Origin: Helicobacter pylori_CU
GTDB lineage: Bacteria > Campylobacterota > Campylobacteria > Campylobacterales > Helicobacteraceae
Length of the DNA stretch: 64,000 bases
Assembly (NCBI RefSeq): GCF_000259235.1
Contig: NC_017733.1
Coordinates: 682,001-746,000, forward strand
Direction of reading: 5' to 3'
Each line of letters begins with the position of its first letter. Within the stretch, counting starts at the first letter, position 1. The notes beneath the pieces were generated by a model. That model ran no database searches. It was not told the origin of the DNA and saw only the letters and a program-made list of their open reading frames with translations. The translations under genes and the position numbers were made by a program. Shown here one piece after another: positions 41,538-50,848 of this stretch.

Positions 41538-42596
41538 CTAGGGTATCTCATAAGAATTATATGGCATGAACAAGCGCCCGTAATTAGGGTTCACGCGCAA
41601 TAAATGCTCTTTGAAATTCCCGTAATTACGGCAGCTTGACTCAAAACCATTATCGCACGCATACGAGAATAAATCCAAAGCCCTTTGGTCATCTTGAGGC
41701 ACGCCTAAGCCCTTTTGATACAGCACGCCTAAATTATTACAGCTCCCCAAAATCCCCCCATCGCATGCCATTTGAAAATACTTCGCCGCATAGTGGTTAT
41801 TTAACGGAGCCCCTAAATCCCCATTCGCATAAATCCAGCCTAAATTCGCACACCCCATCATATCCCCAGCGTTACAAGCCAAATAATTCAAATCCACTTG
41901 ACTGAGTTGTGCTTTATCAATGCCATAAATATTATTCACATTAGACATCAAACCCAGATTATAACACCCCATATCATTCCCATTTTCGCATGAAAATTTA
42001 TAATAACTTATCGCTTTGTAATAATCTTTTGGGACCCCACTCCCATTAGCAAACATCCACCCCAAATTGTTGCATGCGAGCATGTCCCCCCCTTGACAAG
42101 CCACCGCATACAATTGCAAGGCGTTTTCTTTATCGTTTGAATCCGCATTCTTCTTGTTTTCATACATTTGAGCCAGATTCGCACAAGCGGTCGCATCGCC
42201 CCCACTGCAACCCATTTCATAATAACGAGCGGCTTTTAGTCTGTTGGTTTGGATTCCTACCCCATTAGCATACATCGCCCCTACCGCAAAACACCCGGCC
42301 GCATTACCATTATCGCACGATTGGGAAAAAAGCTTAAAAGCCCCTTGATAATCGCCCTTTTTAGCCAAATCAATACCGGCAGAAAGCTCGGTTTGAGCGT
42401 TTTCAGGCGATCCTAATTTGTCTAACAGATTGGAGTTATCGTTTTTAGGGGCAATCTGGGTGTTAGGGTTTGGCGCGCCCTTTGCGTTAGCAGGGTTTAA
42501 TTCAGGGGGCGTGTTTTTTGGGGCTTGATTGTTTTCTTCAGCACCGCTAAGCTGTAAAACTAAAAAAACAAGCAATAACAAACTTTTTTTGAGCAT
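41538..42596 (-). CDS. hcpF: Helicobacter cysteine-rich protein, Sel1-like repeats
   Basis: A 352-residue secreted protein with a signal peptide (MLKKSLLLLVFLVLQLSGAEE), a Pro/Asn-rich linker (about 22-60) and about seven Sel1-like alpha/alpha repeats of 36-40 residues. Each carries a cysteine pair forming an intra-repeat disulfide (for example SCDNGNAAGCFAVG, GCSGGDATACANLA). Hcp proteins are immunogenic and found in the periplasm or outside the cell; their targets are unclear. The name HcpF follows genome position (HP0628). It lies downstream of dapD and ends at a hairpin terminator. Confidence 0.9.
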   Translation of the reverse strand: MLKKSLLLLVFLVLQLSGAEENNQAPKNTPPELNPANAKGAPNPNTQIAPKNDNSNLLDKLGSPENAQTELSAGIDLAKKGDYQGAFKLFSQSCDNGNAAGCFAVGAMYANGVGIQTNRLKAARYYEMGCSGGDATACANLAQMYENKKNADSNDKENALQLYAVACQGGDMLACNNLGWMFANGSGVPKDYYKAISYYKFSCENGNDMGCYNLGLMSNVNNIYGIDKAQLSQVDLNYLACNAGDMMGCANLGWIYANGDLGAPLNNHYAAKYFQMACDGGILGSCNNLGVLYQKGLGVPQDDQRALDLFSYACDNGFESSCRNYGNFKEHLLRVNPNYGRLFMPYNSYEIP

Positions 42597-42607
42597 TCTT
42601 TTAATCC

Positions 42608-43813
42608 TTAATGCAGGTTTTGATTCAACTCAATTTTTTTCACGCTCCTAAAAGCAATCAGCTTACCATTCTGGCTATTGGAACGAAAATGCACGCCATT
42701 TTTTCCGGAAAGCTCTTTGCCTTTGTAAAGATTGTTGGCATGTTTTTCTAAAGCGCTATTCACTTCTAAAAGCTTTTTAAACTCATTTTCTTCAATTTCT
42801 ATCACGCTCCCGGCTAGTATGGCAACGCCTGCATCCACAATACAGCCATCGCCTAAACTAATACCGGTAACGCTATTAGCCCCTAACAAACAATTTTTCC
42901 CGATGCTAATAGGGTTATTATTCCCTCCGCTTAAAACGCCTAAAACGCTCGCTCCCCCACCAATATCAGTGCCTGCTCCAACCACCACCGATGAAGAAAT
43001 ACGCCCCTCATTCATGCACACTCCCATAGCCCCTGCGTTAAAATTCACATAACTAGCCCCGGGCATTTGAGTGTAACCACCGGTGCCTAAATACGCCCCA
43101 AAGCGCGTTTTTGAGCTATCCAGTAAGCGGATATTATCAAATTCAGGGATTAATTGCATCAAATAGCGCGGGAATTTATCTATAAAATCAATGCTAGGGA
43201 AATGGCCTCGCATTTTTAAAGCCACTTCGTTCATTCTAAGCCATTCTAATTCATAAGGCTTGTTGCCGCTCCAAGCCGCATTAGAAAGCTGGTTAAAAAT
43301 GCCCTCTAAATTCAAACTCCTTAAAGGGGCTTTACCTAAAGAGAGCGCTAAAAGTTTCATATACGCGCTCTCCACGCTCTCGCAAGGCTTATCTTCAAAC
43401 AAGATTACCAAGCGATAAAGAGACTCCCCATCGCTATTTTTCAAACGATTTTCTTCTAAAGCTTTTAAAAGCTCTAAAACCACTTGGATGTTTTTATGAG
43501 CCATTTTATTAGAATAGGCTTCATTCAAAAAGGGCGTATAAAAATCCAGTGCTTTTAACACAAAACTTTCATCAATCTCAACGACGCGCTCGCTCGCGCT
43601 CTCTTTTAGGATTTTGTCTTTAGAAAGCGAATTACAAAACACCGCATAAGAGCCTAAATTTTCCTCTTTCCAGTTCAAAACGGGGTAAGTGGCGCATAAA
43701 ATCTTTTTGGAAATAGGGGCAATATCCACTCTGGCAATGCCAAAGCCTAAAGGCTCTCTATAATGATCAGATTGCTGGTAGTTGCTCACAAAATTTTTAA
43801 ATTTATTCATCAT
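42608..43813 (-). CDS. dapD: Tetrahydrodipicolinate N-succinyltransferase
   Basis: A 401-residue enzyme of the lysine/diaminopimelate pathway feeding peptidoglycan. The C-terminal half is a left-handed beta-helix acyltransferase (YTQMPGASYVNFNAGAMG, then ISIGKNCLLGANSVTGISLGDGC). It belongs to the long DapD type with an extra N-terminal domain; E. coli DapD has 274 residues. It lies 2 nt downstream of ispG. The next enzyme, a DapC-like aminotransferase, is encoded just across on the other strand. Confidence 0.94.
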   Translation of the reverse strand: MMNKFKNFVSNYQQSDHYREPLGFGIARVDIAPISKKILCATYPVLNWKEENLGSYAVFCNSLSKDKILKESASERVVEIDESFVLKALDFYTPFLNEAYSNKMAHKNIQVVLELLKALEENRLKNSDGESLYRLVILFEDKPCESVESAYMKLLALSLGKAPLRSLNLEGIFNQLSNAAWSGNKPYELEWLRMNEVALKMRGHFPSIDFIDKFPRYLMQLIPEFDNIRLLDSSKTRFGAYLGTGGYTQMPGASYVNFNAGAMGVCMNEGRISSSVVVGAGTDIGGGASVLGVLSGGNNNPISIGKNCLLGANSVTGISLGDGCIVDAGVAILAGSVIEIEENEFKKLLEVNSALEKHANNLYKGKELSGKNGVHFRSNSQNGKLIAFRSVKKIELNQNLH

Positions 43814-43815
43814 GC

Positions 43816-44895
43816 CTAATCCTTTAAACTCTTTTCTCTTTCTTTAGCTAAATTTTCCACTTCTATCACAAAAGTTTCAAACAAATCCTTTTCAGCCAAT
43901 TTGTGGATGACCTTACCCTCTTTAATGATCAAACCGCTGCGATTCCCAAAAGCGATCGCCATGTCTGCATGCTTGGCTTCACCTAAAGCGTTCACCACGC
44001 AACCCATCACGCTAATGTCTAAAGGGGTTTTAATGTGGCTTAAGCGTTTTTCTACCTTGCTCGCCATATCCACTAGATTGGCTTCAATGCGCCCGCAAGT
44101 GGGGCAAGAAATCCAATTAATCCCTTCTTTCAAACGCCCGCTATGGCGTAAAATCGCTCTAGCCACTTTGATTTCATTTTCTAATTCCCCTGTGATGGAT
44201 ACGCGCATTGTATCCCCAATTCCCTCCATTAAAAGCCCCCCTAAAGCCATGGCGGATTTGATACTGGAGCTAAAAAGATTCCCCGCTTCAGTAACCCCCA
44301 AATGGAAAGGATAGATCACAAGAGGGCGTAGCATCCTGTAAGCTTCTATGGTGCGAATCACATCGCTCGCTTTCAAAGAGATCTTAAAATCAGTAAAATC
44401 CAAATCTTCTAAAAGTTTGGCGTTATATAAAGCGCTTTCTACCATGCCTTTTGGGGTCGACCCGTATTTTTGATCAAACTGCTTTTCTAAACTCCCGGCA
44501 TTCACGCCAATTCTTATAGGAATATTTTTTTCTTTACAAGCATCAACCACCGCTTTGATCTTGTCTTTAGAGCCGATGTTTCCGGGGTTAATTCTTATCG
44601 CATCCACGCTTTGAGCGGCAATGAGAGCGAATTTATAATGGAAATGAATATCAGCGATTAAGGGCAAGGAAGACACTTTTTTCAATTCTTTTAAGGCCAG
44701 GGCGTCCTTTTCATTGCTCACCGCCACCCTCACTAAATCAGCCCCGGCGAGTTTGAGTCGGTCAATTTGATTTTTAGTGCTTTCAATATCAGCGGTTTTA
44801 CTAAAGGTCATGCTTTGCGTGCTAATAGGAGCATCACCCCCTATGGCCACGCCACCGATAAAAATTTGCTTGGTCTTAACTCTGTTTTCTAGCAT
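43816..44895 (-). CDS. ispG: (E)-4-hydroxy-3-methylbut-2-enyl-diphosphate synthase
   Basis: A 359-residue 4Fe-4S enzyme of the MEP isoprenoid pathway (GcpE). The cluster cysteines are in SCPTCGR and in MGCVVNALGEAKHAD, with a conserved Glu in the latter. The start TKQIFIGGVAIGGDAPISTQSM and RINPGNIG are diagnostic. It is the first gene of an ispG-dapD-hcpF unit, divergent from the aminotransferase across 153 bp. Confidence 0.97.
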   Translation of the reverse strand: MLENRVKTKQIFIGGVAIGGDAPISTQSMTFSKTADIESTKNQIDRLKLAGADLVRVAVSNEKDALALKELKKVSSLPLIADIHFHYKFALIAAQSVDAIRINPGNIGSKDKIKAVVDACKEKNIPIRIGVNAGSLEKQFDQKYGSTPKGMVESALYNAKLLEDLDFTDFKISLKASDVIRTIEAYRMLRPLVIYPFHLGVTEAGNLFSSSIKSAMALGGLLMEGIGDTMRVSITGELENEIKVARAILRHSGRLKEGINWISCPTCGRIEANLVDMASKVEKRLSHIKTPLDISVMGCVVNALGEAKHADMAIAFGNRSGLIIKEGKVIHKLAEKDLFETFVIEVENLAKEREKSLKD

Positions 44896-45048
44896 TAAAC
44901 CTCTTCATCAGTTAAATTTTCACTCGTTATTATACTCTTTTATGCTCTCTCTTTTATGTCCTCTTTGGCTCTTTTTTAGCGCTTTCAATGATAAACGCTT
45001 AAATTTTAGATAAGATTAACCATTCCATTTTAAGATTAAAGTAGCCCT

Positions 45049-46176
45049 ATGACTTTTGAGCCTTATCCTTTTGAACGATTAAGAGCCTTGTTTAAAGAGA
45101 TCACCCCTAAAAAAAAGGGGCTAGATTTAGGCATCGGCGAGCCGCGATTTGAAACGCCTAAATTCATTCAAGACGCTCTTAAACAGCATGCTCATTCGCT
45201 CAATATCTACCCTAAAAGCGCGTTTGAAGAGGGTTTGAGAGAGGCTCAAAGGGGTTTTTTTAAACGCCGTTTTAAGGTAGAATTGAAAGAAAACGAATTA
45301 GTTTCCACGCTAGGATCCAGGGAAGTATTATTCAATTTCCCTAGTTTTGTTTTATTTGATTATCCAAACCCCACTATCGCCTACCCTAACCCTTTTTATC
45401 AAATCTATGAAGGGGCGGCCAAATTTATCAAAGCTAAAAGCCTTTTAATGCCTTTAGTTAAAGAAAATGATTTCACTCCAAGCTTGAATGAAAAAGAGTT
45501 GCAAGAAGTGGATTTAGTGATCTTAAATTCCCCTAACAACCCCACCGGAAGAACCCTTTCTGTAGAAGAGCTGATTAGTTGGGTCAAACTCGCTTTAAAA
45601 CATGATTTTATTTTAATTAATGATGAATGTTATAGTGAAATTTATGAAAATACGCCTCCCCCTTCGCTTTTAGAAGCTTGCATGCTAGCTGGTAATGAAG
45701 CGTTCAAAAATGTTTTGGTTATCCATTCGCTCTCCAAACGCTCTAGCGCTCCAGGGCTAAGGAGTGGTTTTATCGCTGGGGATAGCAGCCTTTTAGAAAA
45801 ATACAAAGCGTTTCGTACCTATTTAGGCTATACGAGCGCTAATGCGATCCAAAAGGCCAGTGAAGCGGCTTGGCTAGATGATAGGCATGCAGAATTTTTC
45901 CGCAATATTTATGCGAATAATTTGAAACTAGCGCGAAAAATCTTTAAAGACACGCTCATTTATCCTTTTAGCTTTTATGTGTATCTGCCCGTTAAAAATG
46001 GCGAAAATTTTGCTAAAACGCTTTATCAAAACGAAGGCATTACTACTTTACCGGCTTTGTATTTAGGGCGTAACCGTATCGGCGCTGACTACGTGCGTTT
46101 AGCCCTTGTCTATGACACCCCCCTTTTAGAAAAGCCTTTAGAAATCATAGAAGCTTACCGAGAAAACCATGCTTGA
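45049..46176 (+). CDS. dapC: PLP aminotransferase, probable succinyldiaminopimelate transaminase
   Basis: A 375-residue fold-type I aminotransferase. It shows LGIGEPRFETP, the aspartate-ring motif NSPNNPTGR, NDECYSEIYE, the PLP lysine in HSLSKRSSAPGLRSGF and the carboxylate-binding Arg near ADYVRLAL. DapC-type activity is inferred from family and from dapD on the opposite strand nearby; other class I/II aminotransferases cannot be excluded by sequence alone. It overlaps murC by 8 bp. Confidence 0.83.
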   Translation: MTFEPYPFERLRALFKEITPKKKGLDLGIGEPRFETPKFIQDALKQHAHSLNIYPKSAFEEGLREAQRGFFKRRFKVELKENELVSTLGSREVLFNFPSFVLFDYPNPTIAYPNPFYQIYEGAAKFIKAKSLLMPLVKENDFTPSLNEKELQEVDLVILNSPNNPTGRTLSVEELISWVKLALKHDFILINDECYSEIYENTPPPSLLEACMLAGNEAFKNVLVIHSLSKRSSAPGLRSGFIAGDSSLLEKYKAFRTYLGYTSANAIQKASEAAWLDDRHAEFFRNIYANNLKLARKIFKDTLIYPFSFYVYLPVKNGENFAKTLYQNEGITTLPALYLGRNRIGADYVRLALVYDTPLLEKPLEIIEAYRENHA

Positions 46177-47518
46177 AACCCCAAAAGTTTTACTCAAAAA
46201 CTTACAAGATTGCAAGATCCATTTTATCGGTATAGGAGGGATTGGCATTTCAGGCTTAGCCAAATACCTTAAAGCGCAAGGGGCTAAGATCAGCGGATCT
46301 GATATTGCCATAAGCCCTAGCGTTAAGTATTTGAAAGCTTTAGGCGTAGAAATTAATATCCCGCATGATCCAAAAGCGATCAATAATCAAGATGTCATTA
46401 TCCATTCAGCCATTATCAAAGAAGACAATACCGAAATACAAAGGGCTAAGGAATTAGAAATCCCTATTTTGTCTCGTAAAGACGCTTTGTATTCTATCCT
46501 TAAAGACAAACGTGTTTTTAGCGTGTGCGGGGCTCATGGAAAGAGCAGTATCACGGCCATGTTGAGCGCGATTTGCCCCACTTTTGGAGCGATTATTGGG
46601 GCGCATTCTAAAGAATTTGATTCCAATGTGCGAGAGAGTGCGGATATGAGTTTGGTTTTTGAAGCCGATGAAAGCGATTCAAGTTTTTTATTTTCTAACC
46701 CTTTTTGCGCGATTGTGCCTAACACAGAGCCAGAACATTTAGAGCATTATGACCACGATTTAGAACGCTTTTTCTCCGCTTATAAATATTTTTTAGACCA
46801 TGCTCAAAAAAGAGTGATTTATAAAGAAGATCCTTTTTTAAAAAACTATTCTAAAGACGCCATTATTTTAGAAAAAAAAGACATTTATAATATCCAATAC
46901 ATTTTAAAAGACGGCGAGCCTTACACCTCGTTTGAATTGAAAGATTTGGGGGCTTTTTTGGTGTGGGGGTTAGGCGAACATAACGCCACGAACGCGAGTT
47001 TAGCGATTTTAAGCGCTTTAGATGAATTGGATTTAGAAGAAATTAGAAATAATTTATTGAATTTCAAAGGCATTAAAAAACGCTTTGATATTTTGCAAAA
47101 AAACGCACTCATTCTCATTGATGATTACGCCCACCACCCTACTGAAATCAGTGCCACTTTAAAGAGCGCTAGGATTTATGCTAACTTATTGAACACGCAA
47201 GAAAAAATTATTGTGATCTGGCAAGCGCACAAATACTCCCGCTTAATGGACAATTTAGAAGAGTTTAAAAAATGTTTTTTAGAGCATTGCGACAGGTTGA
47301 TCATTTTACCCGTTTATAGCGCGAGTGAAGTTAAAAGAGACATTGATTTGAAAGCCCATTTTAAGCATTATAACCCCACCTTTATAGATAGGGTGCGTAA
47401 AAAGGGGGATTTTTTAGAGCTGTTAGTCAATGATAATGTGGTAGAAACGATTGAAAAAGGCTTTGTGATAGGCTTTGGAGCGGGGGATATTACCTATCAA
47501 TTGAGAGGCGAAATGTAA
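46169..47518 (+). CDS. murC: UDP-N-acetylmuramate-L-alanine ligase
   Basis: A 449-residue cytoplasmic ligase adding the first amino acid of the peptidoglycan stem. The UDP-binding GIGGIGISGLAKYL, the ATP loop CGAHGKSS, FEADESDSSF and DDYAHHPTEI are all present. It is coupled to both neighbours: 8-bp overlap with the aminotransferase and a TAATG junction with the next gene. Confidence 0.97.
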   Translation: MLETPKVLLKNLQDCKIHFIGIGGIGISGLAKYLKAQGAKISGSDIAISPSVKYLKALGVEINIPHDPKAINNQDVIIHSAIIKEDNTEIQRAKELEIPILSRKDALYSILKDKRVFSVCGAHGKSSITAMLSAICPTFGAIIGAHSKEFDSNVRESADMSLVFEADESDSSFLFSNPFCAIVPNTEPEHLEHYDHDLERFFSAYKYFLDHAQKRVIYKEDPFLKNYSKDAIILEKKDIYNIQYILKDGEPYTSFELKDLGAFLVWGLGEHNATNASLAILSALDELDLEEIRNNLLNFKGIKKRFDILQKNALILIDDYAHHPTEISATLKSARIYANLLNTQEKIIVIWQAHKYSRLMDNLEEFKKCFLEHCDRLIILPVYSASEVKRDIDLKAHFKHYNPTFIDRVRKKGDFLELLVNDNVVETIEKGFVIGFGAGDITYQLRGEM

Positions 47519-47883
47519 TGGGCGTGGCGGTTGTTTTATTTTTAACGCTGGTTTTATTGTTTTTAGTTTTAAGGGATTTTGGTTTAGCAAGCCCTAAACA
47601 AAAACTTGTAGCTTTCTTAATCGTAGGGATTATAGGGGCGAGTATAAGCGTCTATACTTACAAACAAAACCAACAAAACCAACAAGAAATCGCTTTACAA
47701 AGAGCGTTTTTAAGGGGGGAAACCTTGTTGTGTAAAGGCATTAAAGTCAATAACCAAACCTTTAATTTAGTGAGCGGGACTTTAAGCTTTTTAGGCAAAA
47801 AACAAACCCCTATGAAAGACGTTCTTGTGGATTTGGATTCTTGTCAGACGCTCCAAAAAGATCCCTTAATCCAACCCCAATGA
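47518..47883 (+). CDS. Small membrane protein, hypothetical
   Basis: A 121-residue protein with two hydrophobic segments (about 2-17 and 27-45), a QNQQNQQE linker and a soluble C-terminal part containing two cysteines (LLCKGI and LDSCQTL). The start overlaps the murC stop (TAATG), so it is translated with murC. No family recognised; probably an inner-membrane protein with a periplasmic tail whose cysteines could form a disulfide. Confidence 0.8.
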   Translation: MGVAVVLFLTLVLLFLVLRDFGLASPKQKLVAFLIVGIIGASISVYTYKQNQQNQQEIALQRAFLRGETLLCKGIKVNNQTFNLVSGTLSFLGKKQTPMKDVLVDLDSCQTLQKDPLIQPQ

Positions 47884-47890
47884 ATACCCA

Positions 47891-50137
47891 ATGAATAATA
47901 ATAATACCCTACCCAAACCCCTAGAAGAAAGCCTGGATTTAAAAGAGTTTATCGCTCTTTTTAAAACCTTTTTTGCAAAAGAAAGAGATACTATTGCTTT
48001 AGAAAACGATCTCAAGCAAACTTTCACTTATTTAAACGAAGTGGATTCGATCGGTTTGATCGCCCCCAAAAGCGTGAAAGAAAGCGATCTTATTGTTGTC
48101 AAACTCACCAAATTAGGGACGCTCCATTTAGATGAAATTTTTGAGATTGTCAAACGATTGCACTACATTGTCGTTTTACAAAACGCCTTTAAAACTTTCA
48201 CGCATTTAAAATTTCATGAACGCCTTAACGCTATTGTCCTGCCCCCTTTTTTTAACGATCTAATCGCTTTATTGGATGATGAAGGAAAGATCAAACAAGG
48301 GGCGAACGCTACCCTAGACGCTTTGAATGAAAGTTTGAACCGCCTTAAAAAAGAGAGTGCAAAAATCATTCACCATTACGCCCGCTCTAAAGAGCTTGCC
48401 CCTTATTTAGTGGATACGCAAAGCCATCTTAAGCATGGTTATGAATGCCTTTTATTGAAAAGCGGGTTTTCTAGCGCGATTAAAGGCGTTGTGCTAGAAA
48501 GGAGCGCTAATGGCTATTTCTACCTCTTGCCTGAAAGCGCGCAAAAAATCGCGCAAAAAATCGCGCAAATTGGTAATGAAATAGATTGCTGTATTGTTGA
48601 AATGTGCCAAACTCTAAGCCGTAGCTTGCAAAAACACCTTTTATTTTTAAAATTCCTTTTCAAAGAATTTGATTTTTTAGACAGCTTGCAAGCCAGACTC
48701 AATTTCGCTAAAGCCTACAATTTAGAATTTGTCATGCCAAGCTTTACGCAAAAAAAAATGGTTTTAGAAAACTTTTCGCACCCCATTTTAAAAGAGCCAA
48801 AGCCCTTAAATTTGAAGTTTGAAAAATCCATGCTCGCTGTTACCGGCGTGAATGCGGGCGGGAAAACCATGCTCTTAAAATCGCTTTTAAGCGCGGCTTT
48901 TTTAAGCAAGCATCTCATTCCTATGAAAATCAACGCCCATCATTCCATTATCCCCTATTTTAAAGAAATCCACGCCATTATCAACGACCCCCAAAACAGC
49001 GCGAACAATATCTCTACTTTCGCCGGCAGAATGAAGCAATTTAGCGCTCTTTTATCTAAAGAAAACATGCTTTTAGGCGTTGATGAAATAGAGCTAGGGA
49101 CTGACGCTGATGAAGCGAGCAGTTTGTATAAAACCCTGTTAGAAAAATTGCTCAAACAAAACAACCAAATCATTATCACCACGCACCACAAACGCTTGAG
49201 CGTGTTAATGGCAGAAAACAAGGAAGTGGAATTACTAGCCGCTCTTTATGACGAAGAAAAAGAACGGCCCACTTACACTTTTTTAAAGGGGGTTATTGGC
49301 AAAAGCTATGCGTTTGAAACCGCTTTGCGCTATGGCGTGCCGCATTTTTTGATTGAAAAAGCGAAAGCCTTCTATGGCGAAGATAAGGAAAAATTGAATG
49401 TTTTGATTGAAAATTCCAGCGCGTTAGAAAGGGAATTGAAACAAAAAAATGAAAGCTTAGAGAACGCTTTAAAAGAGCAAGAAGATTTAAAAAACGCTTG
49501 GCTTTTAGAGATGGAAAAACAAAAAGAAATCTTTCATAATAAAAAATTGGAATTGGAAAAATCCTACCAACAAGCCCTAAATATCTTAAAAAGCGAAGTC
49601 GCTTCAAAAGATACCAGCTCCATGCATAAAGAAATCCATAAGGCGAGCGAGATTTTAAATAAGCATAAAACAGACCAAGAGATCCCCCAAACAATAACAA
49701 GCTTTCAAATTAACGAAAAAGCGCGTTACAAGAATGAAAGCGTACTGATTGTGCAAATTTTAGACAAGGGCTATTATTTGGTAGAAACCGAGCTTGGCAT
49801 GCGTTTGAAAGCGCATGGGAGTTGGTTGAAACAAATCCAAAAACCCTCTAAAAACAAATTCAAACTCCCTAAAACAACCATCCCCAAACCTAAAGAAGCG
49901 AGCTTGCGCCTTGATTTAAGGGGGCAACGTAGCGAAGAAGCTTTAGATTTACTAGACGCTTTTTTAAATGATGCGCTTTTAGGGGGCTTTGAAGAAGTGC
50001 TGATTTGCCACGGCAAAGGGAGCGGGATTTTAGAAAAGTTTGTGAAAGAATTTTTAAAAAACCACCCCAAAGTGGTGAGCTTTAGCGACGCTCCCATTAA
50101 TTTAGGCGGCAGTGGGGTTAAAATCGTTAAATTGTAG
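47891..50137 (+). CDS. mutS2: MutS2 recombination-suppressing / ribosome-rescue ATPase
   Basis: A 748-residue MutS2. It has the lever/clamp region, an ABC-type ATPase (Walker A TGVNAGGKTMLLKS near residue 316; LLGVDEIELGTD Walker B), a coiled coil (about 515-600) and a C-terminal Smr nuclease domain (from LRLDLRGQRSEEALDLLD to the end, with HGKGSG). There is no mismatch-binding N-domain. In H. pylori MutS2 limits homologous recombination and helps repair oxidative damage; MutS2 elsewhere acts on collided ribosomes. A short in-frame 12-bp duplication (GCGCAAAAAATC twice, 48539-48562) gives AQKIAQKIAQ. Confidence 0.96.
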   Translation: MNNNNTLPKPLEESLDLKEFIALFKTFFAKERDTIALENDLKQTFTYLNEVDSIGLIAPKSVKESDLIVVKLTKLGTLHLDEIFEIVKRLHYIVVLQNAFKTFTHLKFHERLNAIVLPPFFNDLIALLDDEGKIKQGANATLDALNESLNRLKKESAKIIHHYARSKELAPYLVDTQSHLKHGYECLLLKSGFSSAIKGVVLERSANGYFYLLPESAQKIAQKIAQIGNEIDCCIVEMCQTLSRSLQKHLLFLKFLFKEFDFLDSLQARLNFAKAYNLEFVMPSFTQKKMVLENFSHPILKEPKPLNLKFEKSMLAVTGVNAGGKTMLLKSLLSAAFLSKHLIPMKINAHHSIIPYFKEIHAIINDPQNSANNISTFAGRMKQFSALLSKENMLLGVDEIELGTDADEASSLYKTLLEKLLKQNNQIIITTHHKRLSVLMAENKEVELLAALYDEEKERPTYTFLKGVIGKSYAFETALRYGVPHFLIEKAKAFYGEDKEKLNVLIENSSALERELKQKNESLENALKEQEDLKNAWLLEMEKQKEIFHNKKLELEKSYQQALNILKSEVASKDTSSMHKEIHKASEILNKHKTDQEIPQTITSFQINEKARYKNESVLIVQILDKGYYLVETELGMRLKAHGSWLKQIQKPSKNKFKLPKTTIPKPKEASLRLDLRGQRSEEALDLLDAFLNDALLGGFEEVLICHGKGSGILEKFVKEFLKNHPKVVSFSDAPINLGGSGVKIVKL

Positions 50138-50275
50138 TTTTTGGTGCTTTTTATGGGGAATACAAAAATCCGCTTTAAACTACCCTATTTTACACCAACG
50201 CCCAATGAGGACAAAGCCTTTTAAAAGAGCGTTAAAAAGGGCTTATCGCTTAATTGATCCAAAACCCTTAAATCT

Positions 50276-50797
50276 TTAGCCTTGATAGGCTTTTATCGCT
50301 TTCTCTAAAACCTTAATCGCGCTCTCTTTGTTTTCAAACCCCTTGACTTTCACCCATTTATTAGGCTCTAAATCCTTGTAAGTTTCAAAAAAATGTTTGA
50401 TTTTATCCAAAGTGTGTTTGGATAAATCATCAATATCTTTGACATAGGAATGCGTGGGATCGATCTTATCTATGGGTAGAGCGAGTAATTTTTCATCCAT
50501 TCCGCTTTCATCTTCCATGTTCAAAACCCCAACTAAACGCGCTTTCACCACGCTCCCAGCTTGAAAAGCCACATCGCTTAAAACAAGCGCATCTACAGGG
50601 TCGCCATCAGATCCTAAAGTGTTAGGCACAAAGCCGTAATTTGCGGGGTAATTTTGCGCTCCATAAAGCACCCTATCCACCATTAAAGCCCCGCTTTCTT
50701 TATCCAATTCATACTTGATATTAGAATGCTTGGATATTTCAATCACCACGCACAAAGAATCAGCGTCATGACTCACTTCTAATTGGTCTAAATTCAT
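50276..50797 (-). CDS. ppa: Inorganic pyrophosphatase
   Basis: A 173-residue soluble family I PPase hydrolysing PPi. Metal-binding signature: GDGDPVDALVLSD (after LG.S), with YGFVPNTL and the later MDEKLLAL and DIDDL segments. Length matches hexameric bacterial enzymes. Monocistronic appearance; the mutS2-ppa gap (138 bp, convergent) contains no gene. Confidence 0.97.
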   Translation of the reverse strand: MNLDQLEVSHDADSLCVVIEISKHSNIKYELDKESGALMVDRVLYGAQNYPANYGFVPNTLGSDGDPVDALVLSDVAFQAGSVVKARLVGVLNMEDESGMDEKLLALPIDKIDPTHSYVKDIDDLSKHTLDKIKHFFETYKDLEPNKWVKVKGFENKESAIKVLEKAIKAYQG

Positions 50798-50848
50798 TGC
50801 AATCTCCTTTGAATAAAAAGACTTATTCTAACATAAAGCCCGCTCTTT

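Noticed and set aside
50197..50260. Possible hairpin AAGCC...GGGCTT between mutS2 and ppa as a terminator
   Set aside because: The stem is interrupted and no U-rich tail follows on either strand.
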